A stretch of 64,000 nucleotides of DNA from Plasticicumulans lactativorans. GTDB lineage: Bacteria; Pseudomonadota; Gammaproteobacteria; Competibacterales; Competibacteraceae. The notes beneath the pieces were generated by a model. That model was not told the DNA's origin and did no database searches. It saw only the letters and a program-made list of their open reading frames with translations. Location of the stretch: assembly GCF_004341245.1 (NCBI RefSeq), contig NZ_SLWY01000010.1:62001-126000 (forward strand), written 5' to 3'. Each line of letters starts with the position of its first letter. Positions within the stretch are counted from its first letter, which is position 1. This document shows positions 8,697 through 19,686 of the stretch, piece by piece. Both the position numbers and the translations under genes were made by a program.

Positions 8697-9977
8697 ATGA
8701 GCAGCAATCAGGAACTGATGGCCCGGCGGATCGCTGCGCTACCGCGCGGTGTCGGCCAGACCTTCCCGGTGTTCGTCGCGCGGGCGCAGAACGCCGAAGT
8801 GTGGGACGTCGAGGGGCGTCGCTACATCGACTTCGCCGGCGGCATCGGCGTGCTCAACGTCGGCCATGGCCACCCCAAGGTGGTGGCGGCGGTGCAGGAG
8901 CAGGTCGGACGCTTCAGCCACACCTGCTTCCAGGTGCTGGCCTACGAAAGCTACGTCGCCGTCTGCGAGCGCCTGAACCGGCTCGCGCCGGGGTCGTCGC
9001 CGAAGAAGAGCTTCCTCGTCAGCACCGGCGCCGAGGCGGTCGAGAACGCGGTGAAGGTCGCGCGCGCCTACACCGGGCGCTCGGCGGTGATCGCCTTCGG
9101 CGGCGGCTTCCACGGCCGCACGCTGCTCGGCATGGGCCTGACCGGCAAGGTGGCGCCGTACAAGACGGGCTTCGGGCCGTTCCCGAACGAGATCTTCCAC
9201 GCGCCGTTCCCGAGCGCGCTGCACGGCGTCAGCGTCGACGACGCCATCGCCGGGGTCGAGAAGCTGTTCAAGTACGACGTCGATCCGGCCCGCGTGGCGG
9301 CGATGATCGTCGAACCGGTGCAGGGCGAGGGCGGTTTCTACGTCGCCCCGGCCGACTTCCTCAAGCGCCTGCGTGCGCTCTGCGATGCGCACGGCATCCT
9401 GCTGATCGCCGACGAGATCCAGTCCGGCGCCGGGCGCACCGGCACCTGGCTCGCGATCGAGCACGCGGGCGTGGAGCCCGACCTGATCACGATGGCGAAG
9501 TCGATCGGCGACGGCTACCCGGTGGCCGCGGTGATCGGCCGCGCCGACGTGATGGACGCCCCGGCGCCGGGCGGTCTCGGCGGCACCTACGCCGGCAACC
9601 CGGTCGCCTGCGCGGCGGTGCTGGCGGTGCTCGACGCCTTCGAGGAGGAGAAGCTGCTCGAGCGCAGCCGCCGGCTCGGCGAGCACCTGACCGCCCGCCT
9701 GCGCGACCTGGCCGGGCGCCACGCCTCGATCGCCGAAGTCCGCGGCCTCGGCGCGATGGTCGCGATCGAGCTGTGCAAGGACGGCGACCCGCACCGTCCC
9801 GACGCCGATCTGACCAAGGCGCTGACCGCCCGGGCGATCGAGAAGGGGCTGGCGCTGCTGTCCTGCGGCACCTACGGCAACGTGATCCGCATCCTGGTGC
9901 CGCTGACCGCCGAGCCGGCGATCGTCGACGAGGGGCTCGACATCATCGCCGCCTGCCTCGCCGAACTCGGCGCCTGA
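8697..9977 (+). CDS. gabT: 4-aminobutyrate/5-aminovalerate aminotransferase
   Basis: 426 aa class III PLP aminotransferase. Lys268 in ITMAKSIGDG should carry PLP, with Asp239 in IADEIQSGAGRTG pairing to the cofactor nitrogen. Length matches GabT/DavT. ATG 8697 is preferred over an in-frame GTG at 8664 because AGAGG sits 6 nt upstream. The enzyme moves the terminal amino group of 5-aminovalerate or GABA to 2-oxoglutarate. With the preceding dehydrogenase, CoA-transferase and gcdH it completes 5-aminovalerate to glutarate semialdehyde to glutarate to glutaryl-CoA to crotonyl-CoA, hence a probable DavT role. Confidence 0.92.
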   Translation: MSSNQELMARRIAALPRGVGQTFPVFVARAQNAEVWDVEGRRYIDFAGGIGVLNVGHGHPKVVAAVQEQVGRFSHTCFQVLAYESYVAVCERLNRLAPGSSPKKSFLVSTGAEAVENAVKVARAYTGRSAVIAFGGGFHGRTLLGMGLTGKVAPYKTGFGPFPNEIFHAPFPSALHGVSVDDAIAGVEKLFKYDVDPARVAAMIVEPVQGEGGFYVAPADFLKRLRALCDAHGILLIADEIQSGAGRTGTWLAIEHAGVEPDLITMAKSIGDGYPVAAVIGRADVMDAPAPGGLGGTYAGNPVACAAVLAVLDAFEEEKLLERSRRLGEHLTARLRDLAGRHASIAEVRGLGAMVAIELCKDGDPHRPDADLTKALTARAIEKGLALLSCGTYGNVIRILVPLTAEPAIVDEGLDIIAACLAELGA

Positions 9978-9996
9978 GCGCACCCGCTCCACCCGC

Positions 9997-10030
9997 ACGA
10001 CGCCCGCAGCCGCGGGCGTCGTCGTTTGTG
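9997..10030 (+). terminator. Terminator of the glutarate operon
   Basis: A perfect 11-bp stem (9997-10007 and 10012-10022) with loop AGCC, followed by CGTTTG. The tail resembles that of the stem at 4421. The T-tract is short. Confidence 0.6.
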
Positions 10031-10055
10031 GGCCGCGCAGCGAGGCGATGGCGGC

Positions 10056-10113
10056 TTTAATTTCCTTCGGAGATTAAAATCTAATAATAGATTCTTTTTG
10101 GTTTTATAAACGA
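10056..10113. promoter_or_regulatory. AT-rich promoter region with nested inverted repeats
   Basis: Three elements lie together: TTTAATTTCC (10056-10065) facing GGAGATTAAA (10069-10078), 9 of 10 positions paired; AATCTA/TAGATT around 10078-10093; and the half-site ATAAACGA at 10106-10113, which matches the operator arms before gcdH. The stretch stands out in a GC-rich background and lies 60-120 bp upstream of the EAL-like gene. It is probably that gene's promoter and regulator-binding region; the binding protein is unknown. Confidence 0.4.
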
Positions 10114-10172
10114 TCGCCTATCCTGTACACCGGAGTGTCGTGTCGACGCTCGCAACCCAGGGAGACGCTGCC

Positions 10173-10988
10173 ATGCCCGGCCAGGATCTGATCGATGCCT
10201 TCAATGCCCCATTCGCCCGCAGCGCGCCGCGCGCGCATGCCCCCGCCCCGCTCGTGCTGGCCGACGACGGGGCGGTGGTGGGGCAGTTCTGTGGTATGCG
10301 GCTCGAAAGCGCCTTCGAGGTGCTGGTGGACCGGCAGGGGCGGGTGTGCGGGCATCAGGCGCGACTGGTGGTGTACGGCCCGCGCGGGCGCGTGGTGTCG
10401 GCGTGGGCACCGTACGCGGTGGCGCTCGACGAAGCCGCCATCGTCCACCTGGATCGCCTGGTGCGCACGCTGCATGCGCTGAACGGCGCGTCGCTCGCCG
10501 CGCTCGGGCCGCTGTTCCTGCCGCTGCACCCGCGCCACGTCGCGGAGGTGCGCGACGCCCACGGGGAGGTGTTCGTCGGCATCCTGCGCGACTGCGGTCT
10601 CGCCGCCGCGCACGTCGTGCTCGAACTCGCCGATGCCGGGCTGGTCGCGCCGGCCCACCTCGAGCGGGCGATGGCGCGCTTTCGCGCGCGCGGCTTCGGC
10701 ATCGCGCTGTACGAACAGGCACCGGGGGCCGACCCCGCGCTGTGGGAGCGCGTGCAGCCCGGCTTCGTCGTGCTGGGGGCGCCGTTCGTGGCCGCCGCCG
10801 AGACCGGCAGCCAGGTGCTCGCCGAGCGCATCGACGCGGTGCACCGCTTCGGCGCACGGGCCTACGTGCGCGGCGTGGAAACGCCCATCCAGGCGGCGCT
10901 GGCGCGCACCTTCGGCGCCGACGCCTGGCAGCGGGCGGCCGGGCCGCAGGCGCAGCCCGCCGATCCGCGCACCGTGGCGGGGGGCTGA
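10173..10988 (+). CDS. Degenerate EAL-domain protein, probably catalytically inactive
   Basis: 271 aa. ATG 10173 is chosen for the GGAG 8 nt upstream; a GTG at 10140 is in frame but lacks a site. The fold can be followed along the whole protein, but key EAL phosphodiesterase residues are changed. EAL itself is QAR (62-64) in GHQARL. The DDFG-type metal loop is YEQAPG (180-185). The catalytic-lysine strand reads VVLGAPF (199-205). The later EGVE motif is RGVE (233-236). Only the VLELAD strand with Glu151 looks normal. It should therefore not hydrolyse c-di-GMP and may act by binding protein or nucleotide. It overlaps no domain partner and is followed 1 bp later by a hydrolase gene. Confidence 0.6.
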   Translation: MPGQDLIDAFNAPFARSAPRAHAPAPLVLADDGAVVGQFCGMRLESAFEVLVDRQGRVCGHQARLVVYGPRGRVVSAWAPYAVALDEAAIVHLDRLVRTLHALNGASLAALGPLFLPLHPRHVAEVRDAHGEVFVGILRDCGLAAAHVVLELADAGLVAPAHLERAMARFRARGFGIALYEQAPGADPALWERVQPGFVVLGAPFVAAAETGSQVLAERIDAVHRFGARAYVRGVETPIQAALARTFGADAWQRAAGPQAQPADPRTVAGG

Positions 10989-10989
10989 G

Positions 10990-11559
10990 ATGGCCGTCGG
11001 CGTCGTCGTCGTCCCCGGTTACGGGGATTCGGAGCCCGCGCACTGGCAGAGCTTCGCCTGTCGCCGCCATCCGCAGTGGCGGCGCGTGCGCCAGGCCGAC
11101 TGGGAACGCCCCGAGGTCGAGCCCTGGGTGGTGGCGCTCGATGCCGAAGTGCGCGCGCTCGACGGCCCGCTGGTGCTGGTGGCGCACAGCCTGGGCTGCA
11201 TCACCGTCGTCGAGTGGGCCGCACGGCGGCGTGCCGACGTGCGCGGCGCGCTGCTGGTGGCGCCGGCGGACACCGACGAACTGCCTTTCTTCGCTGACGT
11301 GCCGCTGGCGCCGCTGCCCTTCCCGAGCATCGTGGTGGCGAGCCGCAACGATCCCTATGTGCGTTTCGAGCGTGCGCAGGCGTTCGCCGCGGCCTGGGGC
11401 AGCCGCTTGGTCGATGCCGGTGCCGCCGGCCACCTCAACGCCGCGGCCGGCTACGGCGACTGGCCGCGGATCGGGTTCTGGCTCGGCCCCTGGCTCGGCA
11501 CCACGCCGGGCGCCGGCGCGGCGGCCGGCCGCGGCGTCGCGGCGGTGCTGCCGGGCTGA
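10990..11559 (+). CDS. RBBP9/YdeN-family alpha/beta hydrolase
   Basis: 189 aa serine hydrolase. It has Ser67 in the nucleophile elbow AHSLG, Asp121 in ASRNDPYV, and His148 in GHLNAAAGYGDW, which is the signature C-terminal loop of the RBBP9/YdeN group. The oxyanion region is VVPGYGDSEPAHWQ at the N-terminus. The start codon lies 1 bp after the EAL-like stop, so the two are probably one transcript. The last ~20 residues are a Gly/Ala-rich extension. The physiological substrate is unknown for this family in bacteria. Confidence 0.82.
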   Translation: MAVGVVVVPGYGDSEPAHWQSFACRRHPQWRRVRQADWERPEVEPWVVALDAEVRALDGPLVLVAHSLGCITVVEWAARRRADVRGALLVAPADTDELPFFADVPLAPLPFPSIVVASRNDPYVRFERAQAFAAAWGSRLVDAGAAGHLNAAAGYGDWPRIGFWLGPWLGTTPGAGAAAGRGVAAVLPG

Positions 11560-11603
11560 GCGGCGCCCGGCGGTCGGTGCATCGCGACCGCCCGGCCGTC
11601 GGG

Positions 11604-12536
<933 letters not shown>

Positions 12537-12631
12537 CGGGGTTTCTCCTGCGGTGGGTGGCGGGTGCAACGAGTCTAGCGCTGTCCCCGCCGATCGCGGC
12601 CGGTTCGACGCGGCGGCCGCCGTCGTGCGGT

Positions 12632-13728
<1,097 letters not shown>

Positions 13729-13732
<4 letters not shown>

Positions 13733-14646
13733 GCGGGGTCTCCGACGGCGCGGCCGGGCGTGTCCCCCGCCGCGGTGGCGGCGGGGGGAGCGGCGGGGTG
13801 GGGATGGCGGGTCTGCCATTCGATGAAGGTCTTGACGGCGAGCATCACCAGTGCGAGCAGCGTCAGCACCGAGGCGCAGGCGAAGGCGGCGGCGAAGTTG
13901 TACTCGTTGTAGAGGATCTCCACGTGCAGCGGCAGCGTGTTGGTGAGGCCGCGGATGTGGCCGGAGACCACGCTGACCGCACCGAACTCACCCATCGCCC
14001 GCGCCGTGCACAGGATCACGCCGTAGAGCAGGCCCCACTTGATGTTGGGCAGGGTCACCCGCCAGAACATCTGCCAGCCCGAGGCGCCGAGCACGATCGC
14101 GGCCTCCTCCTCCTCGGTGCCCTGCGCCTGCATCAGCGGGATCAGTTCGCGGGCGATGAACGGGAAGGTCACGAACACCGTCGCCAGCACGATGCCCGGC
14201 ACCGCGAAGATGACCTTGAGGTCGTGCTCGGCGAGCCATGGTCCGAACCAGCCGTGGGCGCCGAACACGAGCACGTAGACCAGGCCGGCGATCACCGGGC
14301 TGACCGCGAACGGCAGGTCGATCAGCGTGGTCAGCACGCTCTTGCCGCGGAACTCGAACTTGGCGATGGCCCAGGCGGCGGCGACGCCGAACACCAGGTT
14401 GAACGGCACCGCGACCGCCGCGGCGAGGAAGGTCAGCTGGATCGCCGCGCGCGCATCGGGTTCGACCAGCGCCGCCCAGTAGACGCCGAGGCCCTTCTTC
14501 AGCGCCTCGGCGAACACCGCCAGCAGCGGCACGAACAGGAACAGGGTGAGGAAGGCGAGCGCCACCGCGATCAGCGTGCGCTGCACCCAGCGCGGCTCGG
14601 TGGTGGTTTCGCTGACCAGCGGGGGGGAGAGGATGACGGTACTCAT
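13729..14646 (-). CDS. cysW: Sulfate ABC transporter permease CysW
   Basis: 305 aa inner-membrane permease. It has about six transmembrane helices and the cytoplasmic coupling loop [22 protein letters not shown]. The C-terminal tail after the last helix is Pro/Ala/Thr-rich. It follows cysT by 25 bp and overlaps cysA by 4 bp. Confidence 0.93.
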
Positions 14647-14670
14647 GGGGGCGACTCCGCGGACCGGGGC

Positions 14671-15495
14671 TCAGGCGGCGATGCGCCGGCGCCCGCTCCA
14701 CCACTGCAACAGGTTGATGAGCAGCAGCAGCGCGAACGAGAGCACCAGCATCACCACCGCGACCGCGGTGGCGCCGGCGTAGTCGTACTGTTCGAGCTTG
14801 CTGATGATGATCAGCGGCGTGATCTCCGACACCATCGGCACGTTGCCGGCGATGAAGATCACCGAGCCGTACTCGCCGACGGCGCGGGCGAAGGCCATCG
14901 TGAAGCCGGTCAGCAGCGCCGGCGCCAGCGCCGGGAAGATCACCCGGCGGAAGGTCTGCCAGCGGCTGGCGCCGAGCACCGCGGCCGCCTCCTCGACGTC
15001 GTGTTCGAGGTCTTCGAGCACCGGCTGCACCGTGCGCACCACAAAGGGCAGGCCGATGAAGGTCAGCGCCACCACCACGCCGAGCGGCGTGAACGCCACC
15101 TTGAACGGCAGGTACTGGCCGATCCAGCCGTTGCCCGCGTACAGCGCGGTGAGCGCGATGCCGGCGACGGCGGTCGGCAGCGCGAACGGCAGGTCGACCA
15201 GCGCGTCGACCAGCCGCTTGCCGGGGAAGGCGTAGCGCACCAGCACCCAGGCGACGAGCAGGCCGAACACCGCGTTGATCACCGCCCCGAGCAGCGCCGC
15301 GCCGAAGGTGAGGCGGTAGGTCGCCAGCACCCGCGGCGAGGCGACGGCGGCCCAGAAGGCGTCCCAGCTCAGCGTGAACGCCTTCAGGAAGGTTGCCGCC
15401 AGCGGGATCAGCACGATCAGGCCGAGGTAGAGCAGGGCATAGCCGAGCGCCAGGCGAAAGCCCGGCAGGACGTATCGCGCACCGGTGCCGGCCAT
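14671..15495 (-). CDS. cysT: Sulfate ABC transporter permease CysT (CysU)
   Basis: 274 aa inner-membrane permease with about six helices, starting MAGTGARYVLPGFRLALGYALL. The coupling loop VEEAAAVLGASRWQTFRRVIFP near residue 165-187 is typical of CysT. It begins 1 bp after the sbp stop and precedes cysW, so the operon reads sbp-cysT-cysW-cysA-cysK. Confidence 0.93.
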   Translation of the reverse strand: MAGTGARYVLPGFRLALGYALLYLGLIVLIPLAATFLKAFTLSWDAFWAAVASPRVLATYRLTFGAALLGAVINAVFGLLVAWVLVRYAFPGKRLVDALVDLPFALPTAVAGIALTALYAGNGWIGQYLPFKVAFTPLGVVVALTFIGLPFVVRTVQPVLEDLEHDVEEAAAVLGASRWQTFRRVIFPALAPALLTGFTMAFARAVGEYGSVIFIAGNVPMVSEITPLIIISKLEQYDYAGATAVAVVMLVLSFALLLLINLLQWWSGRRRIAA

Positions 15496-15496
15496 G

Positions 15497-16504
15497 TCAC
15501 TTCGCTCCCGCGTAGATCTGGTCGAAGCGACCGCCGTCGGCGAAATGCTCGGCCTGGGCCCTGGCCCAGCCGCCGAAGGCCTGGTCCACCGTCACCAGGC
15601 GGATCGGTGCGAAGCGGTCCCTGAACTCGGCGAGGATCGCCGGGTCGCGCGGGCGCAGGTAGTGCCTGGCGGCGAGGCGCTGGCCGTCGGGCGTGAACAG
15701 CGCCTGCAGGTAGGCCTCGGCCAGCGCCCGCGAGCCCCTCTTGTCGACCACGCGGTCGACCACCGCCACCGGCGCATCGGCATCGACGCTGAGCGAGGGG
15801 ACCACGGTCTCGAAGTCGGTGGTGTTGAACTCCTTCGCGATCTGCAGCACCTCGCTCTCGAAGGTCAGCAGCACGTCGCCGATGCCGCGTTGCGCGAAGG
15901 TGGTGGTGGCGGCGCGGCCGCCGGCGTCGAGCACCGGCACGTTGTGGAACAGCTTGCCGACGAAGGCCTGCGCCTGCTCGGCCGAGGCGTACTTCTCCTG
16001 CGCGTAGGCCCAGGCGCCGAGGTAGCTGTAGCGGCCGTTGCCGGAGGTCTTGGGGTTGGGGATCACCAGCTGCACGCCGTCCCTGACCAGGTCGTCCCAG
16101 TCGTGGATGCCCTTGGGGTTGCCCTTGCGCACCAGGAACACGATGGTCGAGGCGTACGGCGCCGCGCCGTAGGGCAGGCGCGTGCGCCAGTCCGGCGCGA
16201 TCAGTCCGGCCGCGGCGATGGCGTCGATGTCGGTCTGCTGGTTCATGGTGACGACGTCGGCCGCGAGCCCGTCGATCACCGCGCGCGCCTGCTTGCTCGA
16301 ACCGCCGTGGGACTGGTTGATGGTCACCGTCGCGCCGGTGCGGGCCTTCCAGGCCGGCTCGAACTGGGCGTTGAAGTCCTTGTAGAACTCGCGGGCGACG
16401 TCGTAGGAGGCGTTCAGCAGGCTGGCGTCGGCGGCGAGCGCGGGGGCGGAGGCCGCGAGCACGGCCAGCAGGCCGAGCGAACGGGCGTGGAGGGGGAGCG
16501 ACAT
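15497..16504 (-). CDS. sbp: Periplasmic sulfate-binding protein
   Basis: 335 aa. A Sec signal peptide occupies residues 1-24, with ALA before the mature start ADASLLNASYDVAREFY. The LLNASYDVAR and INQSHGGSSKQARAVIDG motifs belong to the Sbp/CysP sulfate-binding family. It binds sulfate (or thiosulfate) and delivers it to CysT/CysW. As first gene of the operon it lies just downstream of an AT-rich promoter region with an inverted repeat (see 16571-16600). Confidence 0.94.
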   Translation of the reverse strand: MSLPLHARSLGLLAVLAASAPALAADASLLNASYDVAREFYKDFNAQFEPAWKARTGATVTINQSHGGSSKQARAVIDGLAADVVTMNQQTDIDAIAAAGLIAPDWRTRLPYGAAPYASTIVFLVRKGNPKGIHDWDDLVRDGVQLVIPNPKTSGNGRYSYLGAWAYAQEKYASAEQAQAFVGKLFHNVPVLDAGGRAATTTFAQRGIGDVLLTFESEVLQIAKEFNTTDFETVVPSLSVDADAPVAVVDRVVDKRGSRALAEAYLQALFTPDGQRLAARHYLRPRDPAILAEFRDRFAPIRLVTVDQAFGGWARAQAEHFADGGRFDQIYAGAK

Positions 16505-16570
16505 GCGGAGTCTCCGTGATGGGCGGCACGATGCCAGCCGCCGCCCGGGGATCGGGCGCGTACGGAGGTC

Positions 16571-16600
16571 ACTATAGGGACGTTTTTTTATGCCTATAAA
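16571..16600 (-). promoter_or_regulatory. sbp-cys operon promoter with inverted repeat, possible CysB site
   Basis: TATAGG (16573-16578) and CCTATA (16593-16598) form perfect 6-bp arms around a 14-bp spacer with a T-run. Read on the minus strand, TATAGT (16571-16576) is a plausible -10 box with only a weak -35 hexamer 17 bp upstream. An operator overlapping a promoter with a poor -35 fits an activator-dependent LysR-type promoter such as those bound by CysB. CysB itself is inferred from the genes controlled. Confidence 0.5.
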
Positions 16601-16800
16601 TGCTTATTGATTCTCTTCATATTCAAAAAAGTGCGACGAACATCCCGCCGCGGGCGGTGCGGCAGCGATCGGACCGGGTGCGGGGCGTGTCGACGGGCAC
16701 GCGCGACGGGGCGCCCGCCTGCGCCCCGGGCGGGCCGCGCCTGTATTGCGGGCGAACGCGGTGCTAGACTCCAGGCCCTTGAATCCACACGAAAACATCG

Positions 16801-18168
16801 ATGGCCCGCAAACTCTACATCAAGACCCACGGTTGCCAGATGAACGAGTACGATTCCGCCCGCATGGGCGACGTGCTGCGTGAGTCCCACGGCCTCGAAC
16901 TCACCGACGACCCGGCCCAGGCCGACGTGCTGCTGCTCAACACCTGCTCGATCCGCGAGAAGGCGCAGGAGAAGGTGTTCTCCGAGCTCGGCCGCTGGCG
17001 CGAGCTGAAGGAGCAGCGCCCGGGGCTGGTGATCGGCGTCGGCGGCTGCGTGGCGAGCCAGGAGGGCGAGGCGCTGCGCGCGCGCGCGCCCTTCGTCGAC
17101 ATGGTGTTCGGCCCGCAGACCCTGCACCGCCTGCCGACGCTGCTGCGCGAGGTGGCCGAGCGCCACGGCGCGGTGGTCGACGTGAGCTTTCCCGAGATCG
17201 AGAAGTTCGATGCGCTGCCCGAGCCGCGCGCCGAAGGCCCGACCGCCTTCGTGTCGGTGATGGAGGGCTGCTCCAAGTACTGCTCGTTCTGCGTCGTGCC
17301 CTACACCCGCGGCGAGGAGATCAGCCGGCCGTTCGACGACGTGCTCGCCGAGGTGGCGCAGCTCGCCGCGCAGGGCGTGCGCGAGGTGACCCTGCTCGGG
17401 CAGAACGTCAACGCCTACCGCGGCCCGATGCACGACGGCACCATCGCCGACTTCGCGCTGCTGCTGGAGTACGTCGCGGCGATCGCCGGCATCGACCGCA
17501 TCCGCTACACCACCTCGCACCCGATCGAGTTCTCCGAACGCCTGATCCAGGCCTACGCGGAGATCCCGCAACTGGTCGACCACCTGCACCTGCCGGTGCA
17601 GAGCGGCTCCGACCGCATCCTCGCGGCGATGAAGCGCAAGCACACGGTGCTCGAATACAAGGCCAAGCTGCGCCGGCTGCGCGCGATCCGGCCGCGCATC
17701 AGCCTTTCCACCGACATCATCGTCGGCTTCCCCGGCGAGACCGAGGCCGATTTCGAGGCCACGCTCGCGCTGATCGAGGAGATCGGCTTCGACCAGAGCT
17801 TCAGCTTCATCTACAGCCCGCGCCCCGGCACCCCGGCGGCGGCCCTGCCCGACGACGTGCCGATGGCGGTCAAGAAGGCGCGCCTGGCGCGGGTGATCGA
17901 GCGCTTCAACACCCAGGCCGCGGCGATCGCGCAGGGCATGGTCGGCACCCGCCAGCGCATCCTGGTCGAGCGCCACGCGCGCAAGGACGGCCGCCAGCTC
18001 GCCGGGCGCACCGAGAACAACCGCGTGGTCAACTTCGACGGCCCGGAGCGCCTGCTCGGGCGCTTCGTCGACCTGCGCATCACCGAGGCGCTGCCCAATT
18101 CGCTGCGCGGCGAGTTCGTCGCCTGTCCCGATTTCGCCACGTCGCCGCGCGAGGCGCTGGCCCCGTGA
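16801..18168 (+). CDS. miaB: tRNA-2-methylthio-N6-dimethylallyladenosine synthase MiaB
   Basis: 455 aa radical-SAM methylthiotransferase acting on i6A37 of tRNAs reading UNN codons. Cys12, Cys49 and Cys83 of the N-terminal UPF0004 domain should bind the auxiliary cluster. Cys157, Cys161 and Cys164 (CSKYCSFC) bind the radical-SAM cluster. A TRAM domain lies at the C-terminus. Length is standard. A TAGACT element at 16765-16770 may be its -10 box. It overlaps phoH by a GTGA junction, the usual miaB-phoH-ybeY order. Confidence 0.97.
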   Translation: MARKLYIKTHGCQMNEYDSARMGDVLRESHGLELTDDPAQADVLLLNTCSIREKAQEKVFSELGRWRELKEQRPGLVIGVGGCVASQEGEALRARAPFVDMVFGPQTLHRLPTLLREVAERHGAVVDVSFPEIEKFDALPEPRAEGPTAFVSVMEGCSKYCSFCVVPYTRGEEISRPFDDVLAEVAQLAAQGVREVTLLGQNVNAYRGPMHDGTIADFALLLEYVAAIAGIDRIRYTTSHPIEFSERLIQAYAEIPQLVDHLHLPVQSGSDRILAAMKRKHTVLEYKAKLRRLRAIRPRISLSTDIIVGFPGETEADFEATLALIEEIGFDQSFSFIYSPRPGTPAAALPDDVPMAVKKARLARVIERFNTQAAAIAQGMVGTRQRILVERHARKDGRQLAGRTENNRVVNFDGPERLLGRFVDLRITEALPNSLRGEFVACPDFATSPREALAP

Positions 18169-19178
18169 GCGCCGATACCCTGATGCCGTCGCCGACCGAG
18201 CCGGGGCTGTTCCAGCAGGCGCTGACCCTCGAACCGGCCGACAACCAGCGGCTCGCCAACCTCTGCGGCCACCTCGACGAACACCTGCGGCAGATCGAGC
18301 GCCGTCTCGGCGTCGAGATCGGCAACCGCGGCAACCGCTTCCAGGTCGGCGGCAGCCGCGACGCGGTGCGCCTGACCATCGCCGTGCTCGAAGCGCTGTA
18401 CGACGCCACCGCGGGCGAGCCGCTCGAACCCGAGCAGGTGCACCTGTTCCTGCAGGAGGCCGGCGCCGACGCGCTCGACGCGCCGCTGGCGCGCGACGAG
18501 GAACCCGACGAGATCCTGATCCGCACCAAGCGCGGCACCATCCGCGGGCGTGGCGCCAACCAGCAGCGCTACCTGTGGAACATCCGCCACCATGACATCA
18601 ACTTCGGCGTCGGCCCGGCCGGTACCGGCAAGACCTACCTCGCGGTGGCCTGCGCGGTCGACGCGCTCGAACGCAACGAGGTGCGCCGGCTGGTGCTGGT
18701 GCGCCCGGCGGTCGAGGCCGGCGAGCGCCTCGGTTTCCTGCCCGGCGACCTGGTGCAGAAGATCGACCCCTACCTGCGCCCGCTCTACGACGCGCTCTAC
18801 GAGATGCTCGGCTTCGAGCGCGTGGCGCGGCTGATGGAGCGCAACGTGATCGAGGTCGCGCCGCTCGCCTTCATGCGCGGGCGCACGCTTAACGACGCCT
18901 TCATCATTCTCGACGAAGCTCAGAACACGACCGTCGAGCAGATGAAGATGTTCCTGACGCGGATCGGCTTCGGCTCGACCGCGGTGGTCACCGGCGACAT
19001 CTCCCAGGTCGACCTGCCGCGCGGCGTCACCTCGGGGCTGCGCCAGGTGCTGGAGGTGCTGAAGGACGTGGAGGGCATCAGTACCACGCTGTTCCAGCCG
19101 CGCGACGTGGTGCGTCACCCCCTGGTGCAGCGCATCGTGATGGCCTACGAGACGTTCGAGAACCGCAAGGAGGACTGA
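18165..19178 (+). CDS. ybeZ: PhoH-like ATPase (YbeZ)
   Basis: 337 aa cytoplasmic P-loop NTPase with an N-terminal KH-like segment. Walker A GPAGTGKT is at 150-157 and Walker [10 protein letters not shown] at 246-254. The GTG start at 18165 overlaps the miaB stop; an ATG at 18183 is the alternative. YbeZ works with YbeY in RNA and ribosome quality control, and ybeY follows here after a short gap. The C-terminus ends in the usual conserved FENRKED region. Confidence 0.92.
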   Translation: MSADTLMPSPTEPGLFQQALTLEPADNQRLANLCGHLDEHLRQIERRLGVEIGNRGNRFQVGGSRDAVRLTIAVLEALYDATAGEPLEPEQVHLFLQEAGADALDAPLARDEEPDEILIRTKRGTIRGRGANQQRYLWNIRHHDINFGVGPAGTGKTYLAVACAVDALERNEVRRLVLVRPAVEAGERLGFLPGDLVQKIDPYLRPLYDALYEMLGFERVARLMERNVIEVAPLAFMRGRTLNDAFIILDEAQNTTVEQMKMFLTRIGFGSTAVVTGDISQVDLPRGVTSGLRQVLEVLKDVEGISTTLFQPRDVVRHPLVQRIVMAYETFENRKED

Positions 19179-19209
19179 CCGGTGCGCGCTCCTGCGCCCG
19201 GCCGACACC

Positions 19210-19686
19210 ATGACACTGCAACTCGATCTGCAAATCGCCGCCGCCGCCGCCGGCCTGCCGGGCGCGACGGACATCGGCCACTGGGCCGAGGCCGCCCTCG
19301 CCGGTGCCGCGTTCACCGACCCCGCCGAGATGACCGTGCGCATCGTCGACGAGGCCGAGAGCGCCGAGCTCAACGTCGCCTACCGCGGCAAGCACGGCCC
19401 GACCAACGTGCTGTCGTTCCCCTTCGATGCGCCGGCCGGCGTCGAACTCGAACCCGAACTGCTCGGCGACCTGGTCATCTGCGCGCCGGTGGTGGCACGC
19501 GAGGCCGTCGAGCAGGGCAAGGCCACGGCGGCCCACTGGGCGCACATGGTCGTGCACGGCACCTTGCACCTGCTCGGCTACGATCACGAGGTCGAGGCCG
19601 AGGCCGAGGCCATGGAGCGGCTCGAAACCGGCATACTGCGCGGACTCGGCTTTCCCGATCCCTACGGAGACGACGAACCCCGATGA
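19210..19686 (+). CDS. ybeY: Endoribonuclease YbeY (16S rRNA maturation)
   Basis: 158 aa zinc-dependent RNase. The motif [11 protein letters not shown] gives the zinc ligands His116, His120 and His126. The [15 protein letters not shown] region is the conserved UPF0054 strand. It has a role in 16S rRNA 3'-end maturation and ribosome quality control. It overlaps corC by ATGA, so the two are translationally coupled. Confidence 0.95.
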   Translation: MTLQLDLQIAAAAAGLPGATDIGHWAEAALAGAAFTDPAEMTVRIVDEAESAELNVAYRGKHGPTNVLSFPFDAPAGVELEPELLGDLVICAPVVAREAVEQGKATAAHWAHMVVHGTLHLLGYDHEVEAEAEAMERLETGILRGLGFPDPYGDDEPR

